Source of the DNA: Zonotrichia leucophrys gambelii
Lineage: Eukaryota > Chordata > Aves > Passeriformes > Passerellidae
DNA length: 64,000 nucleotides
NCBI RefSeq assembly: GCF_028769735.1
Contig: NC_088178.1
Span: 18,860,357-18,924,356, forward strand
Direction of reading: 5' to 3'
The notes under the pieces were generated by a model. That model did no database searches. It had not been told where the DNA came from and worked only from the letters and a program-made list of their open reading frames with translations. Shown one piece after another: positions 28,073 to 42,500 of this stretch. Every line of letters starts with the position of its first letter. Position 1 is the first letter of the stretch. The translations under genes were made by a program, and so were the position numbers.

Positions 28073-31000
28073 ATAATAAAAATCTATAATTTTATTGTTC
28101 TCTCCTCACCTTTATGTTTGATTCTTTCAATTTCTGGACAATTTGCCTGTCTAGGCACAAATCAGATTATATCTCACTATCACAGCAGTTTCCCATCCCC
28201 TATCTGAAGCACAAATATTTCTTTTAGCCTTTAAAATTTTAGAGAAGCATCTTCCTTTGATGCCTGAAAATTCACGTGATAAAAAAGTGCCCACCTTTCC
28301 CAAACAAAGATGAAGTTTCACTGAAAAGACACCCTACAAAACCACAATTTTCAATACAGTTGGGGATCTGAAATAACAAGATGAGTACACCAGATTAGAC
28401 TACAAGTTACTATTAGCAATCTGCACAGTTTAGACCTCTACACAGCAAACCAAATATTCAGCAGCAGCAGCAGGATACAGACTCAGAGTCAGTAACTCCA
28501 AGAGCCCTTGGGTGCTGCTCCTGAGGAGCTGGCATCACACAGCAGCACTTTGTCACAATCCTGCACAAACTTTACACACAGGATATTTTCCAACAAAGAC
28601 TTATTAAGAAAACCTCAAAAATTATGCTAGCTTTCATCAATTGAGAACTTCATTTATGCAACTGGTTTATCTTGCATGATGTAATAATAATGACCATAAA
28701 TTAAGTCAGGGGCATGTTAAAGATAGAAATATCAGACTGCATGTGAAATATTGAGATAATACATTTATTATTACAGACTGGAAGTCTAGACAGCAGTAAA
28801 GATAGATTCAAATAGTACATCTCTGAAAGAAAAACAATGTGCTCATAAAACCTGTGCAACCAAGGAACAAAGGCCTTTGAATGAGTTACAGAATGTAGCT
28901 ACCAATAAATTTCACAGGAGAAACAAAAAAAAAAAAAAAAAACAAGATTTCAAATCACTATAACAACTAAAAGTAATAAATAAAGAAAAAAATAAAGAAT
29001 TGCATCTATATTTTCAAGCAAAATTGCCACTTAAATCAGTGGAAAGTTTGTCTAGGGAAAAATTTGAAGTACTAGAACAAATTTAGTGGTTTTGTTGAAA
29101 AGGTCATTGAGAAAGCAGGAAGAAATTAGTTGGCATTTTCAAGGTACTAACAAAACCCTTTCACAAAATTGCTTTAAAACTTCAAATTATGGGTTTTTTC
29201 CTTCATTGCAGAGTTTGCATAAGGACTTAGGGAAATGAAGGGCATAATGACTCATTAAGGGAAGATGGAAGAATAAAAACAGGCTGCAAAAACCTTCTAT
29301 TCCCAGTCTAAGTCATATTTTAAAACAAGGACTCACAACTGAATTAGAGTGTTATTAAGGTAAAGGGCACTCCTGTGAGGCAGATGTTTACAATAAATTT
29401 GGCCCTGAAAAAGGGTTGTCACGTAAATTGAGTATTTCTCTGAAGACCAAAAGAGTTATTAGCATTGCTTTTGAACCACTCACTCCAACTACAGCTGTGG
29501 TAGAATTCCCACTTTAATACAGACAATTGCCCTGCACTTTCTTCTTTATGGCTTGACCTTGCAGAAAGTCACTGGGGTCTGCAGTGTAGGGAACTGCTGC
29601 CACTCCTAGCCCAGCCCAAACATGAGCTCCAACTTTGATCTTACACATGCCACAATTATTTTGGTAATTAACCTCTGGATGGCATCATAAATAGGAGATG
29701 AGTGAGCCACACCAGTACATTAATGAGGTACAGGAAGTGAAAGTTTCAAGAACAGGCACTGCAAAGAGAATATAAAGATTTCAAAGTCATCCCTGAGTCT
29801 TCAATATATAGTTGACTTAAGTGTCTGATGTGCAGCCCTTGACTCTTGTGATGAAGCCATGATTCCTCATCTTCTTCAGAAGGTAATTATTTTTTTTAAG
29901 TCTTTCCTGCTTTTCCATTTAAAAAGCCAAGGGAAAAAAAAGCTGTAGAAGTGTTTACAAACTGGCCTATCTTCAAGCTACTAAAAGTTGTCCCTTATAT
30001 GCCTGAGGTTAAATATGTACTAAATATCTGTGGGATTAGGGATTCAGGGAACTGCAGAACAGCTATAAAATTGTTTTAGAACTTAGTGAAAAATGAGCTT
30101 AAACAACAAGGTGGAAAAGAACATTCTAGATCATGGCTTGCATTTTTGAAATAAGAGAAGATATTTCCCTTTTGGATGTTATGAGGCAATTATCTGATTT
30201 TTGAGCAAGGGTTTGACATTCTAAATCTGCATCATAAAGTCCCACTGTTATGGCTGAGAATTTGTTTTCATTTCTTTTCCATTCGCATGTTTTTTAAGAA
30301 GAAAGGATTCTTACTTTAGCAAAAGGACTACAGTATAAAATTTTAAATGTTCAGCTATTAGACTGTGTTGACAGCAAGTCACTTTTTATCTTTTATTTTT
30401 TCCATGGAGCTGCAGTTTCATGGGTGCAGAATTTTTCTTGGGACATCTCAGAAGTACCAGTGGAAAGAATTACTGGATTCTTCAAGGGCTGAATAAATGC
30501 CTTGTGAATTCAGTTTTTAAATGGTGATCTATCTAAACCAAGTGCTCCAGCTGAGACAAATTACATCTTCTCAGCCTAGTGGTGAACATTCAAGATTAAA
30601 TTTGAATTCCATTACAATTATCCAATATTTTAATCTGTAAAATTCATGGTCTATCAAACAGATATAGCTCACATGTGGAGCCATTTTAATAATGCATAGT
30701 TACAAAACAATACACAGAATACCGAGCGCCATAAGTTATGAAAGGTATTTTTACCAATATAAAAAAATTAAATATCTGATAGGTTTGTGTAGATGCATCC
30801 ATTACACAAGTTTAGATACAATTAAAATGTATTTCTGTAGTTGATAATTAACAAAAATAAAACTAACAGGCAGGAACATCAAATAAACAAACAAACAAAA
30901 ACTAACATGGCAACCAAAAACTCAGTAAATTATGTGTCTAGGGAGCTGCTTAAAACAGCTGAGGATATTGCTCCAAGACAGTTTCCATTCCAGCACACCC

Positions 31001-32460
31001 TGATCTGCCATAGCAGGCTGGCTGAGCATTTCTTACCTACTTTACCAGAAAGCTGCCACTGCTTAAACAACCTGAAGATGAACTTTAAGGCTCTGGAGGC
31101 AAATTTAAGCAAAGCCATCTAAATTTGCACGGTACCAGATGAGAAGCTTTCACACAATCCCCTTGCCAAGGTGCAGTTAATAAGTGCAGTGATCTCCATC
31201 TGGCCATTCTATAGCATGGCAGATGCTTCTAAGCAATTGCTTTTTGTAGTTCCCCTTTACAAACTTACACCAAAATACTGTAACTACAGCAGCTATAATT
31301 TATATGTTCTATTTTCCCAATGCAAGTCTGCAGATAAACATTTAAATCAGATTTGCTTTTTCCAGTTCTTGCCCAGTTTAGTTTAGTGCATTCAAAAACT
31401 ACATTATTATAGTATCAAACAGTACACACAAACTTAGCCCAAAATAAGAAAATTAATGAATAATAATTGAATACATTAGTAAAAGTTTTTAAAAGGACAA
31501 TTACAAACTTTTCAGACAGTGATGATGTTGAGAATAGTAAAACCAGACACTGCTTGAAAATATCAACCTATCAACTCTTCCTCAGAACTGAAAATTATAA
31601 TTACACTTGTAGGAAACAGAATTGTTTGAGCATCATCCTCCTTCTCCTATCAGTTTACAATACCAGATACAGATTTACTGCAGATGAAGGGATAGGAAGA
31701 GTAAAGGACAAACTAAGGAGAAAATGAGTGAAATTCAGTATATTTTTAACAACATAGCTGCAGGCTGAACATCTCATAGTAGACAACAAGCAGTGAACAC
31801 ATAAGAAATAATTATAGCAGTGAAAGTAGAATGCAGTATAAAAATAGGCAACATGTGGTTCTCCACATAAGAGTGTCATTGTTGAAAAGAAGCAAAATGC
31901 TTCAGAAGAGCATTTCCCCTCAGTGGAGCTGAATTCAAACTTTCAGAATACACAGATCACAGCTGCAGACGTGATCCAGCCAGAAAAATGAAATTAATCA
32001 TTGCATTAATAACTACTGTAATCTCCTTTATGGAGTTGATGAAGTTCCAAAAACTGGGGTCTGATAATATTTTAAATAATGCTATTTTTAAAACTTCTGC
32101 TTCACTTGCGTTAACCATAGCCTTGCTTTTTCCTTACTCAACCATATAGCTGGGATTGTTTCCAGTCTCTCAATTACCTCCTAAACAAAACCCAGTTATT
32201 TACACTCTCATTAGGAGCTGTACCTCTGACATCCTCCTTGGGGCTCCCAGCATTTCACAGCCAGACTGTGGCACCCAGGCTGTGTTTCTGTGCCTACAGA
32301 GGTGCAGGGAGGCAGGGGTGGATGGCTCTCTGTGCACAGAGAATGTCCCAAACACAGGGACAGAGGCCACAAAACTGCACACACCATCCCAGGAAACAGA
32401 GGAAAGGACCAAGCCAGGCCTAACCGTGGTTAGTGTTTGTTTCCATGGACTTTTCTGAGC
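28073..32460. other. non-coding stretch, no gene recognised
   Basis: AT-rich sequence without convincing exons. There is an A18 run at 28925-28942 and a short ACAA repeat near 30880-30900. Reading frames are short and composed largely of low-complexity residues. Confidence 0.65.
28921..28943. repeat. poly(A) tract, 18 A
   Basis: A run of 18 uninterrupted A follows AAAC. I cannot identify a retroposed body upstream, so it is annotated only as a simple repeat. Confidence 0.9.
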
Positions 32461-32600
32461 CTGTGAGAGTTCAAGAAGCATTTGGACAATGATCTCAGAC
32501 ACATGGTGTGTGATTCCTGGGGTGTCCTGTGTAGGACCAGGAGCTGGACTTGATGATCCTCATGGGTCCATTCCAACTCAGCATAGTCTGTGATTTGATG
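32461..32600 (+). mobile_element. CR1 LINE 3'-end fragment, sense
   Basis: The stretch reads GAGTTCAAGAAGCATTTGGA, then CTCAGACACATGGTGTGTGA, GGACCAGGAGCTGGACTTGA and TGATCCTCATGGGTCCATTC, ending in CAACTCAGCATAGTCTGTGA. This is the well-known CR1 3' UTR order in sense orientation, about 140 bp long and 5'-truncated. It is better preserved than the copies at 5832 and 27967. Confidence 0.93.
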
Positions 32601-32630
32601 ACTTCTTAGTCAATGCATCAAGTATATACT

Positions 32631-32695
32631 AATTTTAAAACACAGTCAAAAGAAAGCCTACTGAAATTTTAAAACACAGTCAAAAGAAAGCCTAC
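32631..32695. repeat. tandem duplication, 31-bp copies, 34-bp period
   Basis: The 31 bases from 32631 to 32661, beginning AATTTTAAAACACAGTCAAA, recur identically at 32665-32695, with three bases (TGA) between the copies. The identity points to a recent slippage or repair duplication. It lies about 30 bp after the CR1 tail. Confidence 0.95.
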
Positions 32696-35600
32696 ACTTC
32701 ACTGAATTAAGTTTGTAGAACATAAAACGAGATTTTGCTACACTGTTCCCCAAGTTTTCTGTCAAAGGTCCTTCCACAATCAGGGAAAGAATGAGACCCA
32801 TCAGAGGGGATCCAAACCAACCAGCAAACGCTGAGCCTGGCTTCTTGTGGATGAGTTCTGGGAAAGAAACCCTCCCCACACATGGGTTGCATAATAAAAT
32901 CCATTCGAAGGAAAGGAATTCCTAGCAACTGATGGTATTAAGACTCAGACATTTGGAAAAGAGTATAAGGAGTTGCAAAGGGGTCCATCTCCTTTCAGAG
33001 CACCCCTATCTCTCCTCCAACACTTGCTGAGGACAAGGCACAACCAGGAGGGCTGTGTCAGGCTCTGTGCAGGCCATGAAATAACAAGTTGTGTTGAGAA
33101 AGCAGAGACCTTCACACACTGAGGAGCAGGAGGAGCAGCAGGTGAAGGCAGAGGTGACTGCTGGTCTGAGGAAAACAGCACATGAGGTGCACACTCCTTT
33201 TACACAGGCTCAGCTTTCTGTCAGACCAGCTTTGGTAAATTCTCCCAGAAGCTGCCCCAACTCAAATTCCAGGACACATCAGTAATGTCCTGCCTTTGAT
33301 GCAGCCAAGGTCCCTTGGAGCCCTGCCCTGAAGTTTCTCCACATGTTATCTATCTGGTTTCGTAACCTGGAGGAGGAACAGCACTACTTTATCCTTGGCT
33401 AATCAAACAAACTAGTTCCAGAAGTGGTGGTCACCAGAAATAGACCTAGTGAGGAACAGCCAATGCTTCCTGTCTGATCAAAGAACCCATGAAAGGAGGA
33501 AATTAAAAGATGTAGGTATAACCATCTGCAGGGTTCTGAGGAAGGCACTTATATTCCCCCCCTCAGTCCCATTTTAGGAAGACAAGCTTCTGTGGGGACT
33601 CAGCTATACACCCTAAAAATCATAGAATATACATGATATTCCCCAAAAAGCTTAGCAGGAGTGTTCAGTCAGGCTTCTCCCAGACCAGAGCCAGCCATCC
33701 TCCTTTGGCAGAATGAAAATGCTGAACGCATTCATGGAAATTCTTCCCTTCAAGTCAGCACAGATAGCACATGAGCCTTGTCCAGGTGTGTGAAAATATG
33801 AAGTATTTGATACAACATCGTACTTGTGCATCCTAAACAGTGCTTTATAAAAACTCCGGTTTTATACATGTTTTTTCAGCAGAGCTTAGATATAAACTCT
33901 ACTGCACCAGGACAATGTGCACACTAATTTGGGACTGGTTTCCAGTAGGCCATGAAATTACCAGAAGTACTATAATTCATCTCAAAGAAGGTGAACTCTC
34001 GATCACAAAACATTACTTTAAACTGAAAGTCTCTAGGCAGAAATTTTACTGAACCTTGAAGCTTTCGTGGGCAAACTTGCACAGTCCTTGTGACACAGGT
34101 GAGTTACATTTATTTAAAGCTGAACCCAGGCTCTCCCAGCCCCACAGCAGCTCTCTGCCTCTCCCGGTAGCTCTTGGACTAGATCAGGTTCCAGCAGCTC
34201 TGAGCTTTTCAGATTGCAACATGGTGGCTGAGAAAATGCCAAAAATCTCCCTTCCTCCCTTGGCTGAAGTGAAATCATGTCATGAATATGAAGCTCTAGC
34301 TGATGTGCTACCCACTCAAAATGGCAAGAACAAAAATGCTAATAGCTAGTAATCATTTAAAACAGTACACTTTAAGACTAGATCCCAGTTAATTTCTCTA
34401 ATTGGAGGAGAGAGGGGCTCTCTGAAAGGAGAGGATCCATCTGAATCTCCTTATCCTGTGTTCTAGAAGTTGGGGTTTGCCCCATGTATTTAATCAAAAT
34501 TTTGGCTAGGCTGCTCTTCCCCAGACAAGTTTAATCTTTTCCCACCACTCAGATGCATTTATCACCTAAGATAGCATCTGAGTTTTATGGCAGAATGTTG
34601 CAACATCACTGAGGTCACAGCTGATGGAAACCCTGCTTGTTCATTGAAGATCTCTGTGCTGGCCTCAGAGTGTAAGCCCAGAAATGCATTTTAATTCTAA
34701 GTTTAAAGAATTTTTAAAATGCAGAGGTAATTCTGATAAAGCTGCCTCTCAAGAATAACTTGTTTACCTTCATTCATACCTATCTATTTTCTTCTCAAAG
34801 CAGACCTCAAGATTGAAGAAAGAGTAAAGTAAAGTACAGTTTGGAGGGAGTAGGCTTTACTAGGCGTTTTTCCTAAGATATAAGGAAAAAATAGGAAAAA
34901 AATCTCAACAAAGTAAGTTTAGTAATTTACCTTGCTCAGAGATACTGACAGAGACCAGCCACCTCTGCTGTAACTTCTGTATTATGTGAAGTTTAGAGTG
35001 CCATGGCAATGGAATTTAAAAACTGTTCTGGTAATGCAGTGACAGAAAGCCACTGCAAATATTCTTTAATTATTCTGGTTTTTAAACTTTGAATTTTACA
35101 GTGTTGTCTACCGGCTGCTGTAATTATTAGCTCATCTGATTTTTTACCCCTTTGTTAGAAATTTATTACAACTCATCCATCTGTCATTGCAGTGGTTCCT
35201 GTGCTTTTTGAGAATTCTGCAGCATGGCCATTCTATCATTTTCTATACACAGTTACATTTTGGTCTGAGCATTTTAACATGAACCTGCTTTTCATATTTT
35301 ATTGGGGCTCACAAAGCTTTTATCATACTCACCTAAGCACAGTTTGAGGTCTAAAAAACTGGATAAATCCTTGGGCTAGCACGTCTTTTAACTGTACACA
35401 ATAGGAGTGATTTGGAAGAACTGGACAAACCTCCCTAGAAAAGCACAGTGTAATCAGCCATAAGATAATATTAAGCTGTCACATAACAAATAAACCAAGT
35501 TTTTTCTCCTTTTGAGATAGTCTAACAAGGACTTATTAACAAGGCTGCAGTAGCCAAGGCTCAGAGCAGCCCACACTGAACTGCAGAGCACTGTCACTCT

Positions 35601-38600
35601 ATCTGGGGTTAAACAAGGCTGGAAATTCACTTTGCTCCTTTTACAGCACCAGCCATGGCTCCAAAGGCAAAGGGATGAGGAAGACTAGAAAGTCTGCTGA
35701 CTACAGGGGGAGCGGACAAGAAAAGGAATAATCCAGCCATGAATCTGCAGCAGTGACTTCACCACAGCCCCAGGTTCTGATCCTTCCTGCAGCTCCTCCT
35801 CTGCTGGGTAACCCACAGCCCCAGGCAGGGCTCTGATTGACCATGGATACCAGCACAGCTTTAAATCTCCATTCTCCTGCCCATCTCTGTCCTACAAGGA
35901 ACTCATTTCCCACAACACGGACTACATCCCCAGAGGATAAGAGGAAAGATTTTCCCTTGTGAATACGCTCCCTACAAGTTATCTTGCTGAAAATACGTCC
36001 CTTTCTTCATTCCCAGACACCCCACATACACAATTCAATTGGGGAAAAAAAAAGAAAAAAATTAAAGGGAACAACCTACTACATTTCACATTTCTGACCT
36101 GTTTTTTCCTTTAAAAAATTAAAAAGCACAAACTGCAGCTTTCAGGATTGGATGATACTGTCAGTGTGACTGTCAGATACATGCAACAGTATTATATCCA
36201 AGTATTAGCCTGTTTGAGGCTTTATCAGGAAACTACATGATAATTAATTGGCCACAATGTGGAGCTTTGAAACATGGGTTGGGTCATGTTACAACAAGGA
36301 AACTGGGTTAGTTACTGCTCCAGAGAGCCCTTAAGTCAGTAGGAGACTTTAGATCCTTATTCCTATAACATAAAATTGATTTCCCACAAGTTGTACACAA
36401 AGACTGTTCTGTGGAATTGGCAGACAGTATTTATGTGCTACACTGATATTTTCCAGATGTAGATTTGGATATTTCCAAGTAAAAAAACCAAAACCCAGCT
36501 AGTTTAGGGGATCCTCAAAGTAAACCTCAGTGCCGTTTATTTTCTCTCATCGTATTCCTTTTGGCAATGCAGACTTGAGCTCATAAACAACAGGGCTGGA
36601 GCCCAGGGAATGCAGCAGGCCCTCCACCACAACTGAAAGCAAGAGGAGTGGAGCCCACTGAGCACCTGGCAAGGAAGTCCTTCATTAGCACCACTTGGAA
36701 AGCCTTACATGAGATCACTCCCTCCTGGCCCTTAACAAAGAATATGAGGTGGTCCAGAGCAGAAAACGCACCCAAATCAAACACATGTGTTGGCACATAC
36801 CTTTACCCTCTGGTTTTAATAAAAAGGCAAAGAATTCATGTCACAGTTGAGACAGGCACGATATACAGAGCCACACCACTTCAGAAGGCTGCAAACCTCT
36901 GCCCTCCTTGTTCTTTAGCCCAACTTTTTATGTTCTTCACCTTACATGCTTTACTCTTGGTGCCCTCTGTTCCCTTTGGTGCCCCTGGGCGCTCCAGGGC
37001 TCATTGCTGTCAATGCTGCTCACCTGCTTCTCACAGCTGTGCCCACTGGGGATGAGGCTTGGCCTCAGCCACACTCCCAATCACCACAAACTCTGTGCCC
37101 ACTAATTTGTTCTTAAAACCATTCTAGAATTGCCCTGTATTTTGGGTATAATTGAGTACTTGTGTTTGGTTGTATGGATTAGAACCATGATAAAAACCTG
37201 TACTTAGGTTTTGTCCTAAAAAACCCACAGTTGATTTGGCATGACTGTCCTTTTAAAGTTAATGGCACTGCTTCTGCTCCTATGCAAATAAGAGACAGAA
37301 ATAAAGAATCATTTGCAGAGTCACTCTTTTCATAAATGAAATGACCCTTTCTTTTTAAAAAAAGAGAAGGATAATTTGAAAGGAAGAAGCAGTTTGAGGT
37401 AAACCATAAACAGACAATGTCTAGAATTTCTTCCTCATAACCAGTTTGTAATTGAAAGCTTTACAAACAGGACAGGCTGCCTTTATTTTGAAGAAAATGC
37501 CAATTTCTCTTTAGTGCACAGCACATAATTCGGTGAAAGAATATACCTTTGACAGTCTCAGATGCTTTCTTCTAACACTTCATCTTTGTCTGCATTTTAT
37601 TTTCATTGAGTAACCACTTTCCATCTGTTTGCTGAGGCCTTTTATTTCTCCTTTTACTCAGAGCTCAAATTCCCTGCCAGGAGTGCAGCACACCACTCAG
37701 AAGTTATTCACCACTTTAGGTGTCCAGTGTTCAGTTCTAGCTGGGAAATTTCCACCATTCATTGAACTTATTAGTGCACATATGTTGTATAAAAGAAAGT
37801 TACCATTTCTTCCAGGCTAACAAAACTTACATGATTCTAAAACCCTGGAATAGAAAAAAAGAATTCTGTAATTGCTTACAGCTTTAAAAAACAGCTAATC
37901 GGAAGTATTTTAATTAATGACACCTCTCATTGGCCAGGGTTTTCAAGAAAAAAAAAGTAATTTTTTCAATTACATTTTCCTAGAGGATACAGAGGACAAA
38001 ACACAGTCACTCTAGTTGCAATTTTGTCTCCCTCAAACCTTGAATACAACCATTCTACTTGCCATGTTTCCCTTTTCTACTGTAACCACTATTATCACAT
38101 GGATAATAAAACAATATTACTTGAAGTAATGAGATAATTTTTTCAAGATGCTGCTTATTTGGACCAACAGACTGCCGTAAGGCCAGTTCCTCTATATGGT
38201 ATGTGATGACTGGTTCTGTGCAATAATGGAATGATTCACTGTGACTCTCTTCCTGAAGCAGTTAAATAAATTTTAAAAGAGAAAATAAATTGAAAACCCT
38301 GCTCATTTTCATGAATGTTCATTTGCCAAAATAAACCTTTCCATGCCATAACTTATATTTTGCATTACCATATAATTTAAGACTACAAGTCTGGCAAAGG
38401 GCACTGGCCATCTTTTGTAAATGCAGCCAAATCCTCCTGCTGAAAAATGTTCTCTTACACCATCACACTCTGCAACAGCATCAGCAGATCCAACCTCACA
38501 CTTAAGCTGTTATCAGCTCTTTGCATTAATGCTGACCAGTGTCCATTTTGTTGGTAATACTATGAAAAAGCAGTAGAAATGCATACGGGGCCATTTGGGG
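32696..38600. other. non-coding stretch, no gene recognised
   Basis: No convincing exons or RNA genes. Several short frames around 33000-33290 and 36580-37105 overlap on both strands and fit chance in moderately GC-rich sequence. No interspersed repeat is recognisable by eye. Confidence 0.6.
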
Positions 38601-38626
38601 AAAAAAAAAAAAAAAAAAAAAAAAAA
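38601..38626. repeat. poly(A) tract, 26 A
   Basis: Twenty-six consecutive A follow CCATTTGGGG. Such a tract is often a retroposon tail or a mononucleotide microsatellite. The preceding sequence is not a repeat I recognise, and flanking target-site duplications are not evident. Confidence 0.92.
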
Positions 38627-39003
38627 GTATGTAAGTCAGTTCAGCAAACAATTATTTCAAAATATTAAATGTAACAAGCTCAACAAGCAGACCAGTCCTG
38701 TAAAACTCATGGTCTGTTAGAGCTTCAGGAGATCACTAAAATTGCCACCTTAAAGATCCCAGCAGAGGCTCCACACTGCCATTCAAAAGGGTTTTTTGGT
38801 TTGGGGGTTTTTTGAAAGAAAATTACCAATAATCAAAAGTAGCATATTCCAGTTCCAATCAGGAATACTGTCGGCACAGTAGTGTTGAATCCAGTCTGGG
38901 AAGTTACTTTTCATAAAAATACTTGAAACTTTATTTACCATTGCCTTACTCAGTTGGCATCTATTGCCTCAACTGCTGCAAAAGCAAGAATAAAGCAGGG
39001 CTC

Positions 39004-39023
39004 TCATCATCATCATCATCATC
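39004..39023. repeat. (TCA)6 microsatellite
   Basis: Six complete TCA trinucleotides plus a partial unit. It is non-coding and possibly polymorphic. Confidence 0.9.
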
Positions 39024-39538
39024 TTGGAAATTTCTGTACTGCTTCATCAATTTACTGTGAAGAGCTAGTCACAGACCTACCTAAGAGTCAGCTAAATACT
39101 GAACATCCTAGAAACAGCTGAGAGAACAGATTCAATTCTGAAGACTATGTAAGGATGATGAAAAAAAAGAGAATGGTACATATCAAATCTTATGGCATGA
39201 AAGAAAAGAGTTACCAGATCTACAAACTGATGTTACTGTGGGAGCAAGGACACTCTGAATTCACTTGGTCTCTTACACAGGAGGAGTACACAGGAAGCAG
39301 AGTAAATAACTGGTTTATAAGAATTCTTCACATTACACTGAAGTGAAAAAACAGTGGAAGAGATGAGAACAGTGGAGCAGTTTTGTGTGTCAGCTGTGCT
39401 GCTGGACAGCCGTGACTCATCCAGGACCCTGCAGGCTATTAACTGAGCAATCCATTAACCACTGCTGATTTTCTTTTTGAAAGTCACTTATTTTCCTGTA
39501 TAAAACAGGGAGGCAATTGTTCCTTGCAGTGGCCAGTC

Positions 39539-39540
<2 letters not shown>

Positions 39541-39569
<29 letters not shown>
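39541..39569. repeat. (AC)14 microsatellite
   Basis: Fourteen uninterrupted AC units. This is the cleanest dinucleotide repeat in the window and a natural length-polymorphism candidate. Confidence 0.97.
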
Positions 39570-39571
<2 letters not shown>

Positions 39572-42500
39572 GCTCTGTTGGTGTTTTGGTTACGTAGCAC
39601 TCTTGTGCTGCTGAGACAGCTCGGGCCAGGCTGGTGTTTCACATTTCAGAGCTGTGGGCACTCGGCTCAGCTGGCCAGATGTTTCATGGTTCCTTCTGGG
39701 TAAGGTCCCCAGTCAAACCAAGACAGCCAAAAAGAAGAAACCTTTTCTTTCCCTTGTTCTTCCTTTTTTTATTCTTTAGTAAGTAAAATGTCCTTTAACT
39801 GTGTATCCCTTTTCCTAATTGGCTTTCTAATTATGAAGGTAGCTGATTGTAGTGCATATCAGCTGTGGGTGAGAGCATCCCATCTATTTTAACCAACTTG
39901 CTCTTCATATTCCTGCTCTGGAAATCTTAGCCAACCTTAGTCTTGTTATTGATTATCAGATTATCTCATTTCTACCATTCCTGTGCCCGGAAAGATATTT
40001 CAGCCATTTCATCCTGCATGCTTTGCTTTTATTTATTTTGTCTCAGCTGCTCTCCCACTGAGAATTCACACTGTTTGTTACTTTGCATTCAATCTTCAGT
40101 ATTTTTAACACCAGTAGCAGAAGTTAGCTGAGAGCATTGGAAGGAAAGCAGCAGTGTAGATAAGAAAGAGGACAACACAGACACAAGCATTTTATGCTGG
40201 ATATTACCGTAATTTAGCTTTTCTTTACTTCAGTTAGCTTTACTGGAAGGAACCCTGGACTTCATTCTGGTTAAACATCTGTTGTATCATAATTCTCTCC
40301 TTGTTAGGTGACAGCAGGAGGTGACCTACACACAGAGGTTGCAAACTCTCAAAAGTTAAGAAATGCCAGATTCAGGGTTGCCTAATTCAGCTTCTGTATT
40401 GTGATACATGCTGTAACTATGCAACTGCATTTTTTCCCCAGGCTTCATGAACATCACGGCACAGATAGTTCTTCTGTCAGAATTTCTTCAGTAATATTTT
40501 TATACATATTTTTTCCAATATCTGACCTCATGACTTCAAATATTTCATGAAATAACCTCTACTGGACTCTAAAAAGAACTGCCATTTTACAAAGACAGAC
40601 ACATTAAGAAAGAGGAAATATTAAACAAGAGACAGACCTGCAAAGCAATTTCACTCATTTAAATAAATAGGAATTTAAGCAATTAAAATAGACAACTCAG
40701 AATTATAAAAAGAAAATATTTATTAAAGAACAACAATGAAAACTTCAGAGTATTTGGGGACATTTCTGGAAAATAAACCATGTTATCTTGTCTTTAAAAG
40801 AGATATATAAGAGCTGCCTTCCCAGTGCAATTCAGAGCTCAGAAGTAACATCAATAATTCTGTCTCTGGCCTGCTGCTGAGCTCTGTTTCCTCTGCATTT
40901 TGTGAGATAAGAGACAATCTGAAGCACCAGGCAGGTTTCCCAAGTGTTTTTCATGCAGCCCAAATGGCCCTGTGGTAGAACAGAAACCACCTTTGAGCTG
41001 CCTTTGAGTTGGATTGGGTTGTGAATTGGATTTTGAATTGTCTTTCTTTTTACCAGTGCTCAATGTAGCCATATCTTGAACAATGTTTTGTACCTTCAAC
41101 ATGTAAATCACAGTAGCCTTTCAAGAGACTGCCCAATTAGGCAGGAAGAGAGTCAATATTAGCATTTGTTGATCCAGTGCTTCCAGCTGAGAACAGCCCA
41201 GCTGGTCAAACACTGTGGGAAGTTGAGGCAGAGTGAGTGAGGATGAAGCAGCAAGGCATTTGTCTCCTGAAAATGCACAGTACATCCTGTCTCCACCCAT
41301 CATTCTGAGATCCATCTTGCTTTCCACTTGAAAAAAGCTTAGCAGGAGCAAATAAATACTATTATATTGAGCATTTATGGTGAAAAAATAACCCTTTAGA
41401 AAGTTATGCCACCTGCTGAGCTCTGAGCTTTCTGCTGGTCATGGAGGGTGAAGCAACGAAAGAAGTTTGTCTTCTCTGGAAGGCAAACAAATCATTTGCC
41501 TTTCAAAGCAGATGCTCCAAAGGTAAATATATCTGCAGTTTTGCTTTCAGTTCTAAAACCTTTGTATCTTACCAATAAATCAATGGAAAAGAATAAAGCA
41601 AGAAAATATAACCTTAAAAAATAACCTGGATGCATAGAATACAGCAATTTGTGGGTATGCTCTTCTTTTGTAGGAATAAGTCAGAGGTAGTTTTGCCATT
41701 GCAGTACTGAATGCTCAGGAAAAAATGAGAAGAAATCTTCTTGTAGTGAGTCAGCTCATCCACCATGTCCCTTTCTTTGTTCTTCAGGTAAGTAAAGTAT
41801 ATTTGCACACCTGACTAAATAGGAAGGTCTGATTTATTGACTTCATTGCTATCTGAATATATAGCACCATTAGAGGAGGAAACTAAGACAGTTATTAAAA
41901 GAAGAGCTATGATAAGGCCAAGGAAGTTTCAGTGATATAAACAGAGCCATTTCCTTTAGACTAGCAATTTTTTGTGCTTTATTTAAAGGATGTGACACTA
42001 TGGTTCAGTATCATTGCCAAATTGGAATGATTGTGCCTGTGAATCACCCATTTCAAAACATAATTCTTACTTACCTTGAAATGGAAAGAATGGAAAATCT
42101 AAACAAATAAAGGCATGTGGTTTCCTGGTGTTTGCTCCATAACATGTAGTGCATTGGTAATTAAAGGCATGGCAAATCACAGGAACACAGAATTTAACCC
42201 TGAGTCAAATTTCAAACAGGCATGGAGGATGCAGTCTGCCAGCTGTATCCACTTAGGAGAACAAACATTCCTAACAAAAGGCTTCCAAAATCACAACGTG
42301 ATGCACTACTAACAATTCTACCAATTTATTTTGCATGTTGTGGAGTTCTACATGGATTACAAGCACATAGGCAGAAGATGAGGTAGTCACTGTGAGCAGA
42401 TTAGAGCATCTGCTCCCCTTGTATCAGGTATAGAAGGAAAAAACCCCAAAAAACTACAACAACAACAATAACAGCAGGGTTCATAAGAAATGAGACAGCA

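Noticed and set aside
33618..33640. ATCATAGAATAT resembling a CR1 tail
   Set aside because: Only about a dozen bases match and no further CR1 3' UTR sequence follows.
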